Positions 4,654 to 7,247 of a stretch of 7,247 nucleotides of DNA are shown here, in pieces; the first letter of the stretch is position 1, and each line of letters begins with the position of its first letter. The notes under the pieces were generated by a model, which worked only from the letters and a program-made list of their open reading frames with translations, searched no databases and was not told where the DNA came from. The position numbers were made by a program, and so were the translations under genes. Source of the DNA: JAGXLP01 sp042218715 (GTDB taxonomy: Bacteria; Bipolaricaulota; Bipolaricaulia; M55B111); the NCBI GenBank assembly GCA_042218715.1, contig JBDGQU010000039.1:1-7247 (forward strand). Reading direction: 5' to 3'.

Positions 4654-6758
4654 TAATAAATGCGAGCGGCAACAAACACGGCCACCATTACTGCTCCGGC
4701 GGCAATAGCAAACCTCTCGTTTGAACTCAGCTCTTCCAAGGCTCCTATCCCCGGCTCTCGGTCAACACCGGCCTCAGAAGGTGAAGGCTGCGTGACAAAC
4801 CCTGTACCCCCCTGACCGAACGAAAATGACGGTCCCTCTAGCGAAGCGACAACGTCCTTGTTCCCTTCGGTTTCGTAGAGGGTCGTCTTCAGGTTCACAG
4901 TCTTTTTCCTGGAGATCGATTTGGGCGTTAGGTAAACGAAAAACGTCCTCCAGTAGCCCACCTGACTATCGGGAACGGTGGTCTTACCGTCCAGGTTACC
5001 CAGCGTTACCCCGGCAGTAGTGAGACCGGAGAGGTCCGTCTTCGTCGCGAGAAGTTTTCCATTCGAATCGTAGAGTTCCAGCTTTGTAAAGTTACTTCCC
5101 GTGGCTGTTCCCTGATTCTTGATAACGATGGGGTTAATGAGCAAATCCAGTCTGTTCTCGTCCCTGTCCATTACGTCTATTCTCTGGGCTAAAATCGCTT
5201 CTTCATTTACGCCAGGTAAGTTGCCCGACCGGCGGCCCACGTCGACTACTTCCGCACCCCAGGGGTAAATTGTCAGGGCGCTCTCGGATTCGTGTACCGG
5301 ACTTCTCGCATTTGTCTCCACGCCCTCGGAGCCCTGGAACTGGACTACCGGTTTAAAGGTAGTACCACTTTTCGCGGCGGGAGAGACCTCGTAGTGGAGT
5401 TCGAAAACGCCCCTCCCTTCGTCTTCTATTCTTCCGTGGGCGGTATCCAGCTGTTGCCACTGACTGGTAAGGTTCAGGTTAGTCCCGAGTTCGACCAAAC
5501 TTCCGTCGGGCTTCACTCTGTAAACGGAAACAGCTTCCACGTTATTGTTGCTAATCGTTCCTTCATTCCCCAGCCTTACCGAGTTCACGGTGAAGTCCTG
5601 GGAATCCAGATCGCTGTCAGTTAGCACCAGCCTCTGTTTATAGGTTTCGCCCATGTTTACGACCCCGGAACTCCATTTCGTAGTTTCTTCGATTCCCTCC
5701 AGTCCCTGAACTACTATCTGCTGGACGTTATCCCGGGCCACAGAGGATTCCTGATTGAACGGATAACCGGTCATTCCGTTGTTTTCCTTCGTCTTAAGTG
5801 CCAGTCCCGTCCTAAGTTTCATCCCCTGTACCGGACCACTGGAAGCTATCTCACCCCGAACTTCCACGGTCACCTTACACTCGTCCAGGCAGCGTCCGTT
5901 CCACCATCCGTCAGGAGAGGTGGAAAAAGACACCTGAGACGTGGGGCTGGTTACTGTCTTCGCGATGGTCTTATTACTGACTTCCCCTCCTTCCTCTATC
6001 GTAAGCTCGAGCCGGACCCGAGTTATATCCTGGCCGAGAACCAGGGGGCTTTCCTTCCGAAACCGGTTGGTTACGGTAATCAGGTCTACCTCTACCCCGT
6101 CCCGGTTGGGATCGACGTCCCGGAAAACGGTTCGAGCCACGGTAGCGGTCGTTCCGGGCTGCAGAACCTCGTCCCGTAAAGGGAGATTCCTGATCTCCTC
6201 GAACCCCGCCCGGGCAATCACGTCCGGTTCCGGATCGATCACGTAATTAGAACTCACCGAATCCACGGCTTTGTCATGGTTCGCCAGGTAGACGAAATGA
6301 AACCTTGCCCCCAGTTCCACCGTTACGTCTCCCCCGTACTTGCTTATCGGGACCCTCTCCGGAGGAGCCACGGATACCTCGAACCGAAACATGCCCTGCT
6401 CGTCCGGGGAAAGGGTCAACCCGTCACCCGGCAGAGTAAAGGTAATTCCCGAACCAATCCCGGAAAGGTCCTTCAGGGAAACCGATTTCCAATCCTCGTC
6501 ACCTTTCCGATATCGGATCTTCAGGCTCTCCAGTTCGTTCTCGGAAGCGTTGCCGTAATTACTTACGGTCAGTTCCTTTATCCTAACCGGTTCGGCCATA
6601 CCTCCTACGGAAACTTGGTGAACGAGTATTTCGCTATCCTTGGGATTCAGCGTAACTGAGCTAGACCTCTCAGCTTTGAACTCGGGTGCACCTGTTAAAA
6701 GGAAGGGAATAAAGAGCACCAATAAAAGAGAAGCCAAAATCGAAGTGCGCCATCGCAT
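4650..6758 (-). CDS. Secreted, C-terminally anchored beta-domain repeat protein of unknown function
   Basis: I do not recognise a named family. The 702 residues begin with a Sec signal peptide: Arg2 and Arg4, a hydrophobic core at 7-22, probable cleavage after LTGA (21-24). A single hydrophobic helix follows at 683-698 with only RIYY after it, so the protein should be exported and held by its tail. Between lie about four modules of 110-150 residues (near 43-152, 200-322, 370-478 and 518-632), rich in alternating beta pattern. Modules 2-4 share an Asp-rich turn near the start: D214/D216/D220, D381/D383/D385 and D531/D533. These could bind calcium. Modules 1, 3 and 4 share a VxNxG-like segment (65-69, 397-401, 547-551). 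Two cysteines (290, 294) may form a disulphide. A Gly/Pro/Ser-rich linker (641-680) precedes the anchor. A surface-layer or envelope structural role is plausible. Stop TAA lies in the edge of copy B. Confidence 0.85.
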   Translation of the reverse strand: MRWRTSILASLLLVLFIPFLLTGAPEFKAERSSSVTLNPKDSEILVHQVSVGGMAEPVRIKELTVSNYGNASENELESLKIRYRKGDEDWKSVSLKDLSGIGSGITFTLPGDGLTLSPDEQGMFRFEVSVAPPERVPISKYGGDVTVELGARFHFVYLANHDKAVDSVSSNYVIDPEPDVIARAGFEEIRNLPLRDEVLQPGTTATVARTVFRDVDPNRDGVEVDLITVTNRFRKESPLVLGQDITRVRLELTIEEGGEVSNKTIAKTVTSPTSQVSFSTSPDGWWNGRCLDECKVTVEVRGEIASSGPVQGMKLRTGLALKTKENNGMTGYPFNQESSVARDNVQQIVVQGLEGIEETTKWSSGVVNMGETYKQRLVLTDSDLDSQDFTVNSVRLGNEGTISNNNVEAVSVYRVKPDGSLVELGTNLNLTSQWQQLDTAHGRIEDEGRGVFELHYEVSPAAKSGTTFKPVVQFQGSEGVETNARSPVHESESALTIYPWGAEVVDVGRRSGNLPGVNEEAILAQRIDVMDRDENRLDLLINPIVIKNQGTATGSNFTKLELYDSNGKLLATKTDLSGLTTAGVTLGNLDGKTTVPDSQVGYWRTFFVYLTPKSISRKKTVNLKTTLYETEGNKDVVASLEGPSFSFGQGGTGFVTQPSPSEAGVDREPGIGALEELSSNERFAIAAGAVMVAVFVAARIYY

Positions 6759-6767
6759 CCGGGAATA

Positions 6768-6773
6768 ACCTCC
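6768..6773 (-). promoter_or_regulatory. Ribosome-binding site of the 702-residue gene
   Basis: The minus strand reads AAAGGAGGTT, a nearly full anti-16S match, 9 nt before the ATG at 6756-6758. It fixes the start and suggests efficient translation. Confidence 0.85.
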
Positions 6774-6799
6774 TTTGGGTAAATCTGGATCCGATGTAA

Positions 6800-6828
6800 T
6801 TTATCCGGAAAATTCGGAAAAAATGCAA
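6800..6828 (-). promoter_or_regulatory. Candidate promoter of the 702-residue gene
   Basis: On the minus strand TTGCAT (6823-6828) and GATAAA (6800-6805) are exactly 17 bp apart, placing a start site near 6793 and a leader of about 35 nt. An imperfect TCCG/CGGA palindrome lies across the spacer. The boxes are only partial consensus matches. Confidence 0.4.
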
Positions 6829-6869
6829 ACTAACCCAGATTTCCCAAATTCTATCACAATTCTAGCGTT

Positions 6870-6887
6870 ATCGAATCCTGGTTCGAT
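6870..6887. promoter_or_regulatory. Palindrome upstream of the candidate promoter
   Basis: ATCGAA (6870-6875) and TTCGAT (6882-6887) form a perfect 6-6-6 inverted repeat about 40 bp before the -35 box. The shape suits a dimeric regulator, but a single site is weak evidence. Confidence 0.3.
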
Positions 6888-6897
6888 CGTCCCAGAA

Positions 6898-6945
6898 GAT
6901 AAAAATGATAATAAAACTCCAGGCCCGAAACCGGACCTGGAGTTT
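6898..6945 (-). terminator. Intrinsic terminator of the right-edge gene
   Basis: On the minus strand AAACTCCAGG (6936-6945) pairs perfectly with CCTGGAGTTT (6914-6923). After one mismatch three more pairs close a 4-nt loop. The stem runs into a T-rich tail (6898-6913) with five Ts in a row. It lies 30 bp after the TAG stop at 6975 and separates this gene from the 702-residue gene. Confidence 0.85.
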
Positions 6946-6974
6946 ATTGGTTGTTAATTTAGTCGGTATCCATC

Positions 6975-7247
6975 CTATTTCCTGACGATGAATTTCATAA
7001 CCGGACTCTTGTCCGTAGACCCGTCAGGTAAAGTAACGTCGACGGTGTAGAGATACAGACCGTTCTGAAGGTTTTTGAGGCTCGTCATGTTGCTGAACCC
7101 TTCCTCCACCTTCAGGACCAACTTGCCGGATAGATCGAAGACCCTGACAGTTTCGATAGTCACCGAAGTGGCTACGGAAACTCCATCTTTGTTCTTCAGC
7201 ACCATCCTGGGAGTTCCCGTCCCGGTAATGGGTGCCGGTTTAATTCC
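6975..7247 (-). CDS. 3' end of a secreted protein gene with C-terminal sorting-like domain (partial)
   Basis: Only the last 90 residues are visible. The frame stays open to the window edge, upstream of the Met codon at 7203-7205, so that codon is not the true start. The final 55-60 residues read as VRVFDLSGKLV, then LKNLQNGLYLYTVDV, and end in KFIVRK. This pattern (V-x-V/I-F/Y-D-L-x-G, then L-x-N/P-G-x-Y, then a short basic end) is typical of the type IX secretion sorting domain and of the related FlgD-like Ig fold. It implies a large extracellular or surface protein whose catalytic or adhesive part lies outside. Whether this organism has a type IX system cannot be told here. The same domain occurs in other phyla as a plain Ig-like cap. 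Confidence 0.75.
   Translation of the reverse strand, partial: GIKPAPITGTGTPRMVLKNKDGVSVATSVTIETVRVFDLSGKLVLKVEEGFSNMTSLKNLQNGLYLYTVDVTLPDGSTDKSPVMKFIVRK

Noticed and set aside
5292..5624. Open frames antisense to the 702-residue gene (also 5941-6246 and 6276-6659), and to fabF and pgk
   Set aside because: They lie opposite well-supported genes, lack start signals, and show no family motifs.
7203..7205. Met codon as the true start of the right-edge gene
   Set aside because: The frame stays open upstream to the window edge, no Shine-Dalgarno precedes it, and the domain is a C-terminal one.

Overview
The window comes from a bacterium. It shows Shine-Dalgarno sequences, an F-type ATP synthase epsilon subunit, a type II fatty-acid synthase condensing enzyme, and secreted all-beta proteins, one with a C-terminal domain of the kind used for outer-membrane sorting. 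The protein repertoire fits a Gram-negative-like cell. I cannot place the phylum. The proteins are divergent enough that a poorly sampled or candidate lineage is plausible, but this is inference.

Layout: positions 1-609 hold no gene. They contain a long imperfect hairpin (51-115), copy A of a 209-bp element with nested inverted repeats (185-393), and the pgk leader. pgk (610-1815, +) encodes phosphoglycerate kinase. Positions 1816-2599 lie between convergent genes and hold a dense mosaic of hairpins, with two units in minus orientation, a central palindrome, and a run of units in plus orientation. On the minus strand fabF (2600-3847) overlaps atpC (3840-4244) by 8 bp in a two-gene operon transcribed atpC then fabF. 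Positions 4245-4649 hold a candidate atpC promoter and copy B of the 209-bp element, inverted relative to copy A. A 702-residue secreted, C-terminally anchored repeat protein follows (4650-6758, -), with a good ribosome-binding site and a candidate promoter. At the right edge is the 3' end of another secreted protein gene (6975 to beyond 7247, -), closed by a clear intrinsic terminator (6898-6945).

The genes are housekeeping (glycolysis, ATP synthase, fatty-acid elongation) plus cell surface, and they do not form one pathway. The unusual content lies between them. There are two unrelated families of structured repeats. The first is the pair of 209-bp nested-inverted-repeat elements, about 85% identical in the core, with one compensatory base-pair change in the stem. 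The second is the hairpin mosaic after pgk, where stem sequences differ between units but keep pairing around a fixed loop and a fixed downstream motif. No defence, phage or transposase gene is visible, and I see no complete new system. The repeats are the best candidates for something undescribed.
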